Shown here piece by piece: positions 50,320 through 60,949 of a DNA stretch of 64,000 bases. A program made the translations under genes and the position numbers. The DNA is from Achromobacter xylosoxidans. GTDB lineage: Bacteria; Pseudomonadota; Gammaproteobacteria; Burkholderiales; Burkholderiaceae_B. The stretch is from the NCBI RefSeq assembly GCF_014490035.1, contig NZ_CP061008.1:4526001-4590000 (forward strand), written 5' to 3'. The number at the start of each line of letters is the position of its first letter. The first letter of the stretch is position 1. Under the pieces are notes generated by a model that was not told the origin of the DNA, made no database searches, and worked only from the letters and a program-made list of their open reading frames with translations.

Positions 50320-53300
50320 TCACTGCCCGCCCATGAACTCCTCCAGCGTGCCGGGCTGCGGCGCCGGGCGCGGGGTCTGCTTGTTGCCTGCCGGCTTGCC
50401 GGACGCGTCTATCGGCTCGATCTTGGGGTCGTCCCAACTGCCGGTGACGGCGTATTCCATGGTCATGGCCCGCGCCAGCGGCTGCTTCAGCAGCCACTGC
50501 GTCACGAACGCACCCAGGCCGATCAGCGGATTGACCGCCAGCGCCGTCACCATGGCCGCCCCGCTGGCGTCCAGGTTCGGAATCACCACGGCCTTCATGT
50601 CCCAGCGTTCGCGGATGATGTTGACACCGCCCGCCAGCACGATGGCCGCCACCGGCCCGTTGATCTTATAGCCCTCGGTCGACGCCGTGCCGTCGGCCAG
50701 CTTGACCTTGCCGCGGATGGTGTCAAAGGGGAAGCCGTCGCGCAGCAGATTGGTGGGGTTCACATCCAGCCGCGCCAGCCGCTGCAGCGACTGCAGGGAC
50801 AGCAGCTCCAACAGTCGCGCGGTGCGCGAGTTGACGTGCATGAAACGGCCCTTGTCCAGACTGACGTCGACCTCGCCCGTCAGGTCTTCGACCTTGTGGG
50901 TCCAGGGCAGATTGCGCCAGGTGGCCTTGCCCTGCATCGTGCCCTTTCCGCCCGAGACCACTTTCTCGAGGCCGATGCGGTCCAGGAACTTGCCTACGTC
51001 TTCGAACTTGACCGAGGCGTCCACGGTCAGGCCGCGGCCCTGGCCTTCCAGGTTCCAGTTGCCGGTGGCGTTGAGCGAGGCCGCGTCGTTGACGATGGAC
51101 AGCTTGTCCAGGCGCCATTGGCGGCCGCGCTGCAGGTTCGTGCCCTGCACCTGGAGTTCGCCCACATTCTTGCCGTACAGCAGGAATTCCTTGGCCTGCA
51201 GGTCGATCGCCGGGATGTCGGACAGATCGTTGCCAGAGGACAGCGCCTCGTCGGCCTTGTTGGTGTCGCCCTCGCCGCCCAGCGACAGGTGCTTCAGGCG
51301 CGCGGTGATCTGGCCGGCGATGGCGCCCGAAGCCTCGCGCCATTCAAGCGAACCCGTGGCCTGTTTGGATTGCAGATCCACGCGCCATTGCGCGGGTCCC
51401 GGCCGGGTCGCGTACAGCGTCAGGTCGTTCAGGGTAAAGCCGCCGGTCCGCAAGACGCCGGCCGCCAGGCTGATGCGTTCGGCCGCAGGCAGCATGGGCT
51501 TGGGCGCGGCACGGCCCTTGGCCGCAGGCGCACTGAAGCCATCGGACACTTTTTCCCAGGCGTCCATGTCCAGTTCGGGCAGGCTCGCGTTCAGGCTGAA
51601 TCCGCGTTCCGGCAGGCTTGCCGGACGATTGATGCCCAGCGCGCCGCGCGCGAAATAGGATTGCGCCCCTTCGGACGGCGCCCGTTCGAACAACGCGTTG
51701 ACGCCATCGCCCAGACTGGCGGTGAGCCAGCGCCGGTTCTGCGCCCCACGGTCCTGCGCGGGCGACCATTGCACTTTGAGCAACTGCGAGGCCTGGGCGG
51801 CCTTGCCCACCGGAGCGGGCATGTCGATCGCCATGCCCACCAGATCGGATTCGACGGAGATGTCCACCGCGCCGCCGCGCTGATAGCCCACCTTGCCCTT
51901 GTAGGCCGCCTTGCCCGAAAAGCGCGACATGGACGGCGTGTTGCTCAATTGGGTCAGCGCCGGCCCGGCCAGCGTGCCCTCGAAGCGCAGGGCGTCCGTG
52001 CTCTGCGCCAGGCGTCCGTATATCCGCGCCGGGCCGCCCAGGAACTGGGCCCTCAGATCCTTGGCCTCGACACCCGTCTCCGAGAACGCCAGGTCGCCGT
52101 GCATCTGGCTGAGCAGCGGCATCTCCGGCATGAAGGTGAAGGAGTTGCCCGCGAACAGGATGTTCCCCTGGACCTGGGTGTCATCGGTGTTCAACAGCGG
52201 CACCTTGAGCTTGAGCCCCACCCGCCAGTCGCCGGTGCCGCGCGCCTCGTCCAGGGCGCCATCCAGCAGCTCGCCCAAGGGCGAGTTGGCGGCCAGCGCC
52301 AGATAGGCCGGCACGGCGCCGGACGTCTCGCCGGTCAGCAGAAGTTCGGAGTTCTCTTCCATGTTGGGAATGGTTGCGGAAACCGCCCCGAGCGTTACGG
52401 TATGCCCCGGCCCGGTATGCGCGACCGCGCCGCCCGCGCTGTCCAGCGCCAGGCTGACCTTGTCGATGCGGAAATTGCCGGACAGGTTCTCCAGCATCGG
52501 CCAGCCCTTGCGCCGTTCGCGCGCAGGCGCGTAATCGACCTTGGCGCCGCTGAATGCGCCGGCGATCACGAATTCGCCCTGAGCCTCAGGCGCGCCAAAA
52601 GGAAACTCGTCGAGATCGCCCTTGAGCGTGATGGAGGCGGATTGCATTTCGCCCGCGGGCAAGCCGCTGGCCAGCCATTCGCGCGCATCGGCGTTGACCT
52701 CCAGGGGCAGATAGCGATGGATGGCGGACATGGAGCCGCGCGCCATCACGCCGTGCATGTCGACGCTGCCCGCCGCGGTCTTGCCCTCGGGGCGCCACTG
52801 TCCCTGCACGCGCACGTCGAGGTCGTCGTTGACCAGTTGCAGCTGGCCTATGTCCACGAACCAATGCTTGGCGTCCGGCCCCTTGACGGAGGCATCCAGC
52901 GCCACGTCGCGCACCGCCAGCGTGGGTTGCTCGAAGACGCCGGGCAAGGACAGCGTCAAGTGCTCGGCCTTGCCGCTGACCGACACCGCCGGGGCGCCGG
53001 GGCTGCGCGCCAGCGGCACGCTCTCCAGTTGCATGAAGTCGCCCGGCAAGCCCTGGACGCGGGCCTGGACATAGCCGGCCTTGAAACCGGGCGCCGCGGC
53101 CCCTTGCGCCGTCTCGGTCCATTGCAGGCCGCGCACGGCAGCGTCCGCGGTCAGGTCAGTGAACTTGCCACGCTCCAGCTGCAGCCATGCCCGCCCGCTC
53201 AGGCGGCCCGCTACCGCCGGGACCTCGAACCACGGCTGCCACGCCTGCGGTTCGGCGTCGTCCAGCTGGACATACAGTTGGCCGCCCCAATTACCGGGAT

Positions 53301-53985
53301 TCGCCGCGTTCACCGAAAACAGGCTGCGGTTGAATTCGCCGCGCAGCTCGACATTGCGCGCCAACGCGTCGCCCGCTGCGGCCTTGAGCACGAAGCGATG
53401 CGACAAGCTGCCGTTGCGCGCCAGGAAGTCGACGCCCGTCAGGGTCAGCTCCGGCGCGCGGCGCAACTCATCCTGCCAGCGTATGGTCGCGCCGCGGATG
53501 CGCAGCTCGCGCTGCGCGCCCAACCAGCGCAGGGCCGGATGGTCCAGGTCGGAACGCTGATCGCCGCTATTGAGATCGATGTCCTGGCCCGCGACCCACA
53601 GGTGATTGGCGGGATCGCGCCGCAAAAGGAGTTCGGGCCGGTCGAGCTGCAGCCGCAGCAGCTTGGGCGACAGGACCAGGATGCTGCGCCAGGCCAGCAC
53701 CGCCGAAACGGAAGGCAAGGACAGCACGGGGTCCACCTCGTCGTCGTAGACTTGGACGGAGGTGAGATCGAGTTTGGGGTTCAGGCCGTGCCAGTTCGCC
53801 TGGATGGAGCCGATGGTCACTCGGGAGCCCAACGCCTTGCTGGCGTAGGCTTCGATCTGGGGACGCCATTGGTCCACGCGGGGCAGGACCCAATAGCGCA
53901 CGCCCAACAGTCCGAGAGCCACGACGCCATAGACGGTCAGTACGGCCCAGAACACCCAACAGAGCACTTTTTTTGAAACAGACAC
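50320..53985 (-). CDS. yhdP: YhdP, AsmA-like envelope lipid-transport protein
   Basis: 1221 residues. One N-terminal membrane helix ([20 protein letters not shown]) is followed by a very long beta-rich periplasmic part typical of AsmA-like/DUF3971 proteins. These bridge the envelope and move phospholipids to the outer membrane. The C-terminal AsmA-type region is visible ([33 protein letters not shown]). I chose the GTG at 53985, which puts the helix near the N-terminus; the frame stays open into glnE but this is shadow. Divergent from glnE. Confidence 0.86.
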   Translation of the reverse strand: MSVSKKVLCWVFWAVLTVYGVVALGLLGVRYWVLPRVDQWRPQIEAYASKALGSRVTIGSIQANWHGLNPKLDLTSVQVYDDEVDPVLSLPSVSAVLAWRSILVLSPKLLRLQLDRPELLLRRDPANHLWVAGQDIDLNSGDQRSDLDHPALRWLGAQRELRIRGATIRWQDELRRAPELTLTGVDFLARNGSLSHRFVLKAAAGDALARNVELRGEFNRSLFSVNAANPGNWGGQLYVQLDDAEPQAWQPWFEVPAVAGRLSGRAWLQLERGKFTDLTADAAVRGLQWTETAQGAAAPGFKAGYVQARVQGLPGDFMQLESVPLARSPGAPAVSVSGKAEHLTLSLPGVFEQPTLAVRDVALDASVKGPDAKHWFVDIGQLQLVNDDLDVRVQGQWRPEGKTAAGSVDMHGVMARGSMSAIHRYLPLEVNADAREWLASGLPAGEMQSASITLKGDLDEFPFGAPEAQGEFVIAGAFSGAKVDYAPARERRKGWPMLENLSGNFRIDKVSLALDSAGGAVAHTGPGHTVTLGAVSATIPNMEENSELLLTGETSGAVPAYLALAANSPLGELLDGALDEARGTGDWRVGLKLKVPLLNTDDTQVQGNILFAGNSFTFMPEMPLLSQMHGDLAFSETGVEAKDLRAQFLGGPARIYGRLAQSTDALRFEGTLAGPALTQLSNTPSMSRFSGKAAYKGKVGYQRGGAVDISVESDLVGMAIDMPAPVGKAAQASQLLKVQWSPAQDRGAQNRRWLTASLGDGVNALFERAPSEGAQSYFARGALGINRPASLPERGFSLNASLPELDMDAWEKVSDGFSAPAAKGRAAPKPMLPAAERISLAAGVLRTGGFTLNDLTLYATRPGPAQWRVDLQSKQATGSLEWREASGAIAGQITARLKHLSLGGEGDTNKADEALSSGNDLSDIPAIDLQAKEFLLYGKNVGELQVQGTNLQRGRQWRLDKLSIVNDAASLNATGNWNLEGQGRGLTVDASVKFEDVGKFLDRIGLEKVVSGGKGTMQGKATWRNLPWTHKVEDLTGEVDVSLDKGRFMHVNSRTARLLELLSLQSLQRLARLDVNPTNLLRDGFPFDTIRGKVKLADGTASTEGYKINGPVAAIVLAGGVNIIRERWDMKAVVIPNLDASGAAMVTALAVNPLIGLGAFVTQWLLKQPLARAMTMEYAVTGSWDDPKIEPIDASGKPAGNKQTPRPAPQPGTLEEFMGGQ

Positions 53986-54067
53986 GGATCGGTGGGCAGG
54001 AGAAGAGGTCTTGCAGTATCGTCCCCACTTATACCTGAAACGCGCCCATTGCGCCGCCCCTTTCGCC

Positions 54068-56848
54068 ATGTCCACGCCCTCTACGCTTGCCCCCGCCCTC
54101 GCCTGGTCCGGCCATCTGCGCCGCCGCCTGGATGCCCACCCGGATCTGGCCGCCTGGCTGAACGATGCCGTGCGCGAACCCGTCACGCCCGCGCAGATCG
54201 CGCGCTGGCAGGCAGAGCTGGCCGGACCCCAGGCAGGCGACACGCTGCCGGTGGACGCCTGCCGCATGGTGCTGCGCAAGCTGCGCGAACGGGTCTTCAA
54301 CACGCTCATCGTGCGCGACCTGACCGGCCAGGCCGATCTGGAAGAAGTCGTGGGCGCCATGACCACGCTGGCCGACACCGCGGTGGCCTCGGCCTATCGC
54401 AGCGTGGCGGCGGACCTCGCCGCCGTGCATGGCGTGCCGCGCGACCCGGCCACCGGCCTGCCCCAGGAAATGCTGATCGTGGGCATGGGCAAGCTGGGCG
54501 GCTGCGAACTGAATGTCTCGTCCGACATCGACCTGATCATGCTGTACGGCGAAGAAGGCGAAACCGACGGCCCGCGCCGCATCAGCCATCACGAGTTCTA
54601 CGGCCGCCTGACGCGGCGCATGATGCCGGTACTGTCCGAAGTCGACGCCAACGGCCAGGTGTTCCGCACCGACCTGCGCCTGCGCCCCGACGGCGACGGC
54701 GGTCCCCTGGCCTGGAGCCTGGACGCGTTGGAGCACTACCTGATCGGCCAGGGCCGCGAGTGGGAACGCTACGCCTGGCTCAAGGCCCGGCTGATCCCGG
54801 CCCAGGCCTTCGAAGGCAGCGACAGCGCCGCCCAGGCTCGCCAGCTGGAAAGCCTGCGCGTGCCCTTCGTCTACCGCAAGTATTTCGACTTCGATGCGCT
54901 CTCGGCCCTGCGCGCGCTGCGGGAACGCATCCGCCAGGACTGGCAGCGGCGCGCCAGCGCGCGCAACGGCATCGACAGCGCCAACAATATCAAGCTGGGC
55001 GACGGCGGCATCCGCGAAATCGAATTCGTGGTGCAGCTTGCCCAGCTGATCCGCGGCGGCCGCATGCCCGCGCTGCAAAAGCGCGGCCTGCTGGAAGCGC
55101 TGCACGCGGAAAGCGCCGCCGGCCTGGTGCCCGAGGAAGACGCGCGCCGGCTCGAAGAGGCCTACCGCTACCTGCGCCGCACCGAGCACGCCCTGCAATA
55201 CCGCGAGGACGCCCAGACCCATCTGCTGCCGGGCGACCCCGAACAGCGCGCCGCCCTGGCCGCGGCGCTGGGCATGAGTCCCGCGGACTTCGAAAGCACG
55301 CTCACCGCGCACCGCCAATTCGTCTCGCAGACCTTCCGCAACGTATTCCGGCTGGTCGGCATGGGCGACGCCGAAGTGCCGGCGCCCGCGCCCGGCGTTG
55401 CCGACCCCGGGTCCGGCCCGGACGAGCCAGACAGCAGTTGCGAACTGGCTGAACAGATCAGCCAGGCCTTCGGCGACGACGCGCAGGACCTGTTGCGCCG
55501 TACCGAAACCCTGCTGGGCAGCCACCGCGTGCGCAGCCTGCCCGAGAGCAGCCGCAAGCGCATGGACGCGCTGCTGCCGGCCGCCCTGCGAGCGGCCCTG
55601 CAGACCCCTGCGCCGCTGCAAGCCACGGTGCGGCTGTTCGACCTGATCGAGAAAATCGCCCAGCGCAGCGCCTACCTGGCCCTGCTGGCCGAATACCCCG
55701 ACACTCTGGCGCGCGTGGCGCGCATGGTCGCCGCCAGCCCCTGGGCCGCGCAATACCTGACCCAGCACCCCCTGCTGCTGGACAGCCTGATCGACTGGCG
55801 CACCCTGTTCGAACCGCTCGACTTCGGCCAGATCGCGCGCCAGCTGACCGCCGACCTGGACGCCTGCCGGCTGCCCGACGGCGACCCGGACATCGAGCGC
55901 CAGATGAACCTGATGCGCGACATGCAGCGCCAGGCCAGCTTCCAATTGCTGGCGCAGGACCTGGAAGGCGAACTCACCGTGGAAAAGCTGGCCGACCAGC
56001 TGTCCGCGCTGGCCGACCTGCTGCTGACCGAAACCATCCGCCGCACCTGGCCGCTGGTCAACAAGGCCGAGGGCGCCGAACCACGCTTCGCCGTCATCGC
56101 CTACGGCAAGCTGGGCGGCAAGGAACTGGGCTATGCCTCGGACCTGGACCTGGTGTTCCTGTTCGACGACCCGCGCGACGACGCCGCCGAGGTCTACGCC
56201 AAGCTGGGCCGGCGCATGACATCGTGGCTCTCGACCATGACCTCGTCCGGCCGCCTGTACGAAGTCGACCTGCGCCTGCGGCCGGACGGCGACGCCGGCC
56301 TGCTGGCGGTGTCCGTGGAAGCTTTCGAGCAGTACCAGCACAAGCACGCCTGGGCCTGGGAGCACCAGGCGCTGACCCGCGCCCGCTACGCCTCGGGCGA
56401 CGCCAGCGTCGGCGCGCGCTTCGAGCAGATCCGCGAGGACATCCTGGTGCTGCCGCGCGACGCCGCCAAGCTGCGCGAGGAAGTGCTGGCGATGCGCGAA
56501 AAAATCAACGCAGGCCACCCCAACAGCAGCCCGCTGTTCGACCTGAAGCACGATCGCGGCGGCATGGTCGACGTGGAGTTCGTCACGCAATACCTGGTGC
56601 TCTGCCACTCGGGCACGCATCCGGTGCTGGTGCGCAACCTGGGCAATATCGCCCTGCTGCGCCTGTCCGGCGAGGCCAGCCTGATTGCTCCCGAGCTGGC
56701 CGCGCGCGCCGGCGACGCCTACCGCACCCTGCGCCGCGTCCAGCACCAGATGCGCCTGCAAGGCGTGGAAAAGGCGCGCGTGCCGCAGGACCAGCTGCTG
56801 GAGGAGCGCGCTGCCGTGCGCGAACTCTGGGACGCGGTGCTGGGCTGA
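54068..56848 (+). CDS. glnE: Bifunctional glutamine synthetase adenylyltransferase/deadenylylase
   Basis: 926 residues. GlnE adds and removes AMP on glutamine synthetase in response to PII. The two nucleotidyltransferase domains are seen as [23 protein letters not shown] (N-terminal, deadenylylating) and [22 protein letters not shown] (C-terminal, adenylylating), each with a DxD metal site. The ATG at 54068 gives [13 protein letters not shown]; the short upstream extension lies in the yhdP promoter area. Confidence 0.96.
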   Translation: MSTPSTLAPALAWSGHLRRRLDAHPDLAAWLNDAVREPVTPAQIARWQAELAGPQAGDTLPVDACRMVLRKLRERVFNTLIVRDLTGQADLEEVVGAMTTLADTAVASAYRSVAADLAAVHGVPRDPATGLPQEMLIVGMGKLGGCELNVSSDIDLIMLYGEEGETDGPRRISHHEFYGRLTRRMMPVLSEVDANGQVFRTDLRLRPDGDGGPLAWSLDALEHYLIGQGREWERYAWLKARLIPAQAFEGSDSAAQARQLESLRVPFVYRKYFDFDALSALRALRERIRQDWQRRASARNGIDSANNIKLGDGGIREIEFVVQLAQLIRGGRMPALQKRGLLEALHAESAAGLVPEEDARRLEEAYRYLRRTEHALQYREDAQTHLLPGDPEQRAALAAALGMSPADFESTLTAHRQFVSQTFRNVFRLVGMGDAEVPAPAPGVADPGSGPDEPDSSCELAEQISQAFGDDAQDLLRRTETLLGSHRVRSLPESSRKRMDALLPAALRAALQTPAPLQATVRLFDLIEKIAQRSAYLALLAEYPDTLARVARMVAASPWAAQYLTQHPLLLDSLIDWRTLFEPLDFGQIARQLTADLDACRLPDGDPDIERQMNLMRDMQRQASFQLLAQDLEGELTVEKLADQLSALADLLLTETIRRTWPLVNKAEGAEPRFAVIAYGKLGGKELGYASDLDLVFLFDDPRDDAAEVYAKLGRRMTSWLSTMTSSGRLYEVDLRLRPDGDAGLLAVSVEAFEQYQHKHAWAWEHQALTRARYASGDASVGARFEQIREDILVLPRDAAKLREEVLAMREKINAGHPNSSPLFDLKHDRGGMVDVEFVTQYLVLCHSGTHPVLVRNLGNIALLRLSGEASLIAPELAARAGDAYRTLRRVQHQMRLQGVEKARVPQDQLLEERAAVRELWDAVLG

Positions 56849-56893
56849 AGGCATGGGGGGACGGGGCGCCCCCTTCAGCGGCAACTCAGCGTA

Positions 56894-56918
56894 AAATAAG
56901 GGGTTTTCCGCCTTATTT
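56894..56918 (+). other. Hairpin in the queH leader
   Basis: AAATAAGG (56894-56901) pairs with CCTTATTT (56911-56918) across a nine-base loop. It lies 45 bases after glnE and 15 before the queH start. It could weakly end glnE transcription or act on queH; the T run after it is short. Confidence 0.45.
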
Positions 56919-56932
56919 GTTTCCTGCAAGCC

Positions 56933-57607
56933 ATGTCCGAACTCGTGCGCCCCAAACTCGACCTGCCCGCCGGCCGCCGCAAGGTGCTGATGCACTCGTG
57001 CTGCGCGCCCTGTTCCGGCGAAGTCATGGAAGCGATGACCGCCTCAGGCATCGATTACGCCATCTACTTCTACAACCCGAACATCCACCCGGTCAAAGAG
57101 TACGAAATCCGCAAGCAGGAGAACATCCGCTTCGCCGAGCAGCACGGCATTGAATTCATCGACGCCGACTACGACATGGACAACTGGTTCGACCGCGTCA
57201 AGGGCATGGAAAACGCGCCCGAACGCGGCGAACGCTGCACGGCCTGCTTCGACATGCGCTTCGAACGCACGGCGCTCTACGCGCACGAGCATGGCTTTGA
57301 CACCATCACCAGCTCGCTGGGCATTTCGCGCTGGAAGGACATGAACCAGATCAACGGTTGCGGCGAACGCGCCGCGGCGCGCTACGACGATCTGATCTAC
57401 TGGACCTACAACTGGCGCAAGGGCGGCGGCTCGGCCCGCATGATCGAAATCAGCAAGCGCGAAAACTTCTACCAGCAGGAGTATTGCGGCTGCGTCTATT
57501 CGCTGCGCGACACCAACCGCCATCGCCGCTCGCAGGGCCGCGAACGCATCCACATCGGCGTGAAGTTCTACGGCAAGGAAGACCTGATCAACGAGGAACA
57601 GCTCTGA
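56933..57607 (+). CDS. queH: Epoxyqueuosine reductase QueH
   Basis: 224 residues, DUF208 family. QueH reduces epoxyqueuosine to queuosine in tRNA, replacing the cobalamin enzyme QueG. The Cys motifs [10 protein letters not shown] (Cys23, Cys24, Cys27), RCTACFD and YCGCVY bind the [4Fe-4S] cluster and a second metal. [14 protein letters not shown] is typical. The TGA stop abuts the stop of the convergent AraC gene. Confidence 0.93.
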   Translation: MSELVRPKLDLPAGRRKVLMHSCCAPCSGEVMEAMTASGIDYAIYFYNPNIHPVKEYEIRKQENIRFAEQHGIEFIDADYDMDNWFDRVKGMENAPERGERCTACFDMRFERTALYAHEHGFDTITSSLGISRWKDMNQINGCGERAAARYDDLIYWTYNWRKGGGSARMIEISKRENFYQQEYCGCVYSLRDTNRHRRSQGRERIHIGVKFYGKEDLINEEQL

Positions 57608-58567
57608 TCAGGACGGGCGCCCATGGCGCCGGTACTCCGACGGCGACACGCCGAAACGCTTGCGGAACGCGTGGCTGAAACGCGCCGCATCTGAGAACCC
57701 GAATCTGTAGGCGATGTCGCCGATCGGCCGCGCGGCCTGAACGGGGTCGCACAGCGTATCGCAGCAACGCTCGAGCCGCGCGCTGAGGATGAAGTCGGCC
57801 GGGGTCGTGGAAGCCTGCGCGAACAGGTTGTAGAGATAGCGGCGCGACATCCGGAAGGCCGCGGCAGCTGTCGCCGGCGACAGCGCCGGATCATGCAGGT
57901 TTTCAAGCATGTGCTGCTGCACCCGGCGCAATTGCGCCTGGCGCAGTTCGGCCTGGTCGTGTTCGGCCTGCCCCCCTGCCCGCTCGCTGATATCCAGCCC
58001 CATCATCTGCAGCACCGCATTGGCGGCATCGCGCGAGGCGCTTTCAGACAGATGCGCGTGCTCGGTCAGCGCCACGCGCAACAGGTCCATCGCCATGCGC
58101 CCGCAACCCTGGCGCGCGCTGAAGCTGCGCGCCACGGCATTCTGCATGAAAGACTGCCAGGCCTCGAAATGCTTGCCGGGCACCTGCATGACCAGGAAGT
58201 GCGCGCCATCGTCGACGTCGACTTCGTACGGCCGGGTGGTGTCGTAGATGCTCCATTCGCCCGGCACCAGCAAGGCGCTGCGCCCCGACTGGCGGATCTC
58301 GCTGCGGCCCGCGAGCTGCAGCGTCACCTTGTAGCCGGACGACTCGGAACGGTTGGCCAGCAGCTTGCTGCGACGCACGCGCTGGGCGCTGCTGCGCAAC
58401 TCGCAGATCTGCATCCAGCCCAGCGAATCCACCGCCACGCTGTTGCGGAAACGGGCCGGAAACACCGCGGACACTTCCAGGGGAACGAAGGTATCGCTGA
58501 CATTTTCCTGCCAGCTTGCGCAGTCCAGGAAGTGCCTGGGCTCGCTGCGCAGAAGGGATGGGGACAT
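57608..58567 (-). CDS. AraC-family regulator, FeaR-like
   Basis: 319 residues. The N-terminal part matches the AraC-binding-like domain of FeaR/NitR types (YKVTLQLAGRSEIRQSGRSALLVPGEWSIYDTTRPYEV). The C-terminal double helix-turn-helix is seen as MSRRYLYNLFAQ and IGDIAYRFGFSDAARFSHAFRKRFG. FeaR activates amine oxidase and phenylacetaldehyde dehydrogenase genes in E. coli. Its position at the end of the aau cluster, on the same strand, suggests that it senses aromatic amines or aldehydes and activates this cluster. The effector is inferred. Confidence 0.88.
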   Translation of the reverse strand: MSPSLLRSEPRHFLDCASWQENVSDTFVPLEVSAVFPARFRNSVAVDSLGWMQICELRSSAQRVRRSKLLANRSESSGYKVTLQLAGRSEIRQSGRSALLVPGEWSIYDTTRPYEVDVDDGAHFLVMQVPGKHFEAWQSFMQNAVARSFSARQGCGRMAMDLLRVALTEHAHLSESASRDAANAVLQMMGLDISERAGGQAEHDQAELRQAQLRRVQQHMLENLHDPALSPATAAAAFRMSRRYLYNLFAQASTTPADFILSARLERCCDTLCDPVQAARPIGDIAYRFGFSDAARFSHAFRKRFGVSPSEYRRHGRPS

Positions 58568-58715
58568 GGCGACTCCGGCGTCTCGAAACGGCGTGCCTGT
58601 TTGCCTGGGACGGCCTGCCTGGCGACACAGCTACAGCGTTGAATGGAATGCTGCCTCTTTCTAGCATCGGTCGGCGCCAGGGAGTATCGGTGACAACCCC
58701 TAAGTGCCTGTTCCT

Positions 58716-59240
58716 CTAAGGTTTTCTGTCGCTGCCATAGGAATAATCGGCCAATTGGAAACCGAGTTGCGACAGCGCCTGAGCCAGGCCATGACGCACC
58801 GGCACCACGTCCTCGTAGCGGCGCGGCCGGACCTGCGCGACTTCCTGTTCCGTGTACGGCCGGAAATCCGGCGGCAACTGCGCCGCGCTGAATTCCTGCA
58901 CCACCCAGTTCAGCACGGCCGCGAGCTCGGCGTTGCTGAGCTGCGATTGCGCGGCGCCCGGCACGCGGACCAGGTAGTCGCGGCCCTGCGGCAGATGCAC
59001 GAACGCGCCCACGGAATTGCGGAAATCAGGAATGCCATGGCGGCCGCTGCCGCGGCCGTCCACGCGATGGCAGCCCGCGCATTGCAGCACGTAGTCGGCG
59101 CGGACAGCCGCGCGCAGCCTGTCGGCCGCGGCGCCGTCAGCGGCCGCCTGCTCTGCGGCCGCCGCCCCGCCCACGCAAAGCAGGACGGCGGCGCACAACC
59201 CGCGCCACCCATGCCGCGGCGGTCGCCTTTCCGGCCTCAT
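58716..59240 (-). CDS. Exported monohaem cytochrome c of the aau cluster
   Basis: 174 residues. A signal peptide ends near AAAAEQ, and one haem site CAGCH (Cys54, Cys57, His58) follows. After the haem site the protein contains no methionine at all, so the usual Met axial ligand is absent; His68 and His82 are possible replacements. The C-terminal 60 residues extend beyond a small class I cytochrome. The ATG at 59240 overlaps the aauA stop by four bases. Small c cytochromes are found in aau and mau clusters as electron carriers. Confidence 0.85.
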   Translation of the reverse strand: MRPERRPPRHGWRGLCAAVLLCVGGAAAAEQAAADGAAADRLRAAVRADYVLQCAGCHRVDGRGSGRHGIPDFRNSVGAFVHLPQGRDYLVRVPGAAQSQLSNAELAAVLNWVVQEFSAAQLPPDFRPYTEQEVAQVRPRRYEDVVPVRHGLAQALSQLGFQLADYSYGSDRKP

Positions 59241-59758
59241 GATTTTGGCTTCGGCTTGGCCAGGCCCACGATCACCGAAGTCGTGCAGTGGAAGATGGAG
59301 GACTCGTTGGACATGCACCAGTTCACATCGTTATGCAGGAACATCTGATAGCCCGGCCGCTCGCGCTCGGCGGACGCGCACATGCATTTGCCGCAAGCAG
59401 CCTTGCCGCAGCAATCGTTATAGCTGATCAGGTAGTCCTTGCCGTCCAAGGGATTGTGGCAGGTGCCGACCCACGACACGGCCGAAGGCGAGGTGCCTGG
59501 CGGGCAGGACGTCATGCTGCCCCCGCAGCATGAACACAGAAAGCCGTCCACCGCGCAATAGCGCCAGTAGTCGCACGCCGTGTCGTCCATCTGCGGCTTC
59601 TTGGGGTCCGCGGGCGCGGACCGCGCCACCGGCAGCACCGGCATGAGGAATGCCGTTCCGACCAGCGCCCGGCCGATGCGGTTGAGCACGCTGCGCCGGG
59701 AAGTGGTGTGCGCAACCGAGCGCGCGGCGCGCTCCGCGAGTTTATCCAGCCATTGCAT
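59237..59758 (-). CDS. aauA: Aromatic amine dehydrogenase small (TTQ) subunit
   Basis: 173 residues. The light subunit carries the tryptophan tryptophylquinone cofactor made from two of its own Trp. Counting against Alcaligenes faecalis AADH (Trp109, Trp160), the pair is Trp96 (SWVGTC) and Trp147 (NDVNWC), with the same 51-residue spacing. Asp115 matches the catalytic base and Thr159 the active-site Thr. Fourteen Cys follow the leader, enough for its many disulfides. The leader has a twin-arginine motif (SRRSVLNRIG), so export folded by Tat is expected. Its start lies 17 bases inside aauD. Confidence 0.95.
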   Translation of the reverse strand: MQWLDKLAERAARSVAHTTSRRSVLNRIGRALVGTAFLMPVLPVARSAPADPKKPQMDDTACDYWRYCAVDGFLCSCCGGSMTSCPPGTSPSAVSWVGTCHNPLDGKDYLISYNDCCGKAACGKCMCASAERERPGYQMFLHNDVNWCMSNESSIFHCTTSVIVGLAKPKPKS

Positions 59759-60380
59759 TGCCGCTCTCCTTGCGGGAAATCCGGGTTTCTTCCAGCGTGC
59801 CGGCGGCCAGGAACTCCTGCACCGAAGCCACGCCCAGCTCCTTCGCGGTGAACAGGCTTTCGAGCTGTTCGCGCGAGTTGATCAGGCCCTTGGCGCGCAG
59901 GGTTCCGGTTTCATCGATCAGCACGGCATAGGGCAGCTTGCTGATCTGGAACTTCATGCCCAGCTCGGTCGACAGCAAATACGGGAAACGCTCCAGGCCC
60001 GCCTGCTTGTAGAACGCCAGGTGCTCGGGCATTTCGCCGTCGCTGGCCAGCACGATGCGCAGCCAGGCGCTTTCCGTGCTGGCCACCGACTTGAGGATCG
60101 GCAGCAGCTTCTTGCAAACCGGGCAGGTCGGGGAAAGAAAGAACAGCAGCTGGCTGTGCTGGCCGCGTTCGCCCACGACGATACGGCGGCCCAGCAGATC
60201 CGGCAGCTCGAAGCGCGGCGCAGGCTCGCCCACGCCAGGGCCCTTGTCCATCGTCAGCGCCCCCATCGGCGCCACGCGCTCGTACAGCACGCCGATCTGC
60301 CGCGACAGCGCCAGGATGACCAGCACCAGGCAGAGCACCACGCCCCACAGCAGGAAATTGGAAATGATCAAGGCATCCAT
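59742..60380 (-). CDS. aauD: AauD/MauD, thioredoxin-like disulfide factor for the small subunit
   Basis: 212 residues. One N-terminal membrane helix (about residues 7-25) anchors a periplasmic thioredoxin fold with the CPVC motif (SPTCPVCKKLLPIL). MauD is needed to form the correct disulfides of the TTQ subunit. It sits between aauE and aauA; the start at 60380 follows aauE by 11 bases and its end overlaps aauA by 17. Confidence 0.93.
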   Translation of the reverse strand: MDALIISNFLLWGVVLCLVLVILALSRQIGVLYERVAPMGALTMDKGPGVGEPAPRFELPDLLGRRIVVGERGQHSQLLFFLSPTCPVCKKLLPILKSVASTESAWLRIVLASDGEMPEHLAFYKQAGLERFPYLLSTELGMKFQISKLPYAVLIDETGTLRAKGLINSREQLESLFTAKELGVASVQEFLAAGTLEETRISRKESGNAMAG

Positions 60381-60391
60381 GTGAGTTTCCT

Positions 60392-60949
60392 TCAGAGATT
60401 GCGCAACTTGAGATGGGAGGCCAACAGGTGATTGGCGGTGAAGTACAGGCCCACGGCAGCCATGGCCAGGCCGAAGACGGCGGCGGAGTCGGCCCATAGC
60501 AGGCCACGCGATTGGCCCGCCGCGGCGATCAGCGCGGGCGCAGCCCACAGCGCCAGCAACGCGTTGCGCAGCACCAGCCACCACGACAGCCCGCCACGTT
60601 GCGTGCCGCGTCCCGGCCCGCTGGCGGCGGGACCGCCGCAACCGCAGTCGATGTCGCGATGGCCGCGCAGCAGGTTGAAGGCCAGCGCCAGCGTCGCAGC
60701 CGCCAACACCAGCAGCGCCAGTTGCGCGCCCGCCGCCTGTCGCGCCGGGGCCAGCAGCAAGGCGCCGGCCAGCGCTTCGCTCAGCACGAAGAGCCACGCG
60801 AACGCGCCGCTCCACCCCGCCGGCAGGATGCGGTAGGCCGACACGATGGCGGTGAAGCCTGCAATGTCCTTCAGCTTTTCCAGCGCCCCCAGGAGCAGCA
60901 CGCAAGCCAGCGCCGCGCTCGCGGCATACAGCAGCACGGGATCGTTCAT
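60392..60949 (-). CDS. aauE: AauE/MauE membrane protein
   Basis: 185 residues with four to five membrane helices and a DCGCGG motif near residue 101, a pair of Cys facing the periplasm as in MauE/DoxX-like electron carriers. MauE works with MauD in maturation of the TTQ subunit. The ATG overlaps the aauB stop by four bases. Much longer open frame upstream on this strand is a shadow of aauB. Confidence 0.92.
   Translation of the reverse strand: MNDPVLLYAASAALACVLLLGALEKLKDIAGFTAIVSAYRILPAGWSGAFAWLFVLSEALAGALLLAPARQAAGAQLALLVLAAATLALAFNLLRGHRDIDCGCGGPAASGPGRGTQRGGLSWWLVLRNALLALWAAPALIAAAGQSRGLLWADSAAVFGLAMAAVGLYFTANHLLASHLKLRNL

Noticed and set aside
50248..53976. A 1242-codon open frame on the plus strand opposite yhdP
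   Set aside because: It is a GC-driven antisense shadow: His/Arg/Gln-rich, no family motifs, and fully opposite a recognisable gene. The same applies to long frames opposite valS, alaS, glnE, the TRAP permease and parC.
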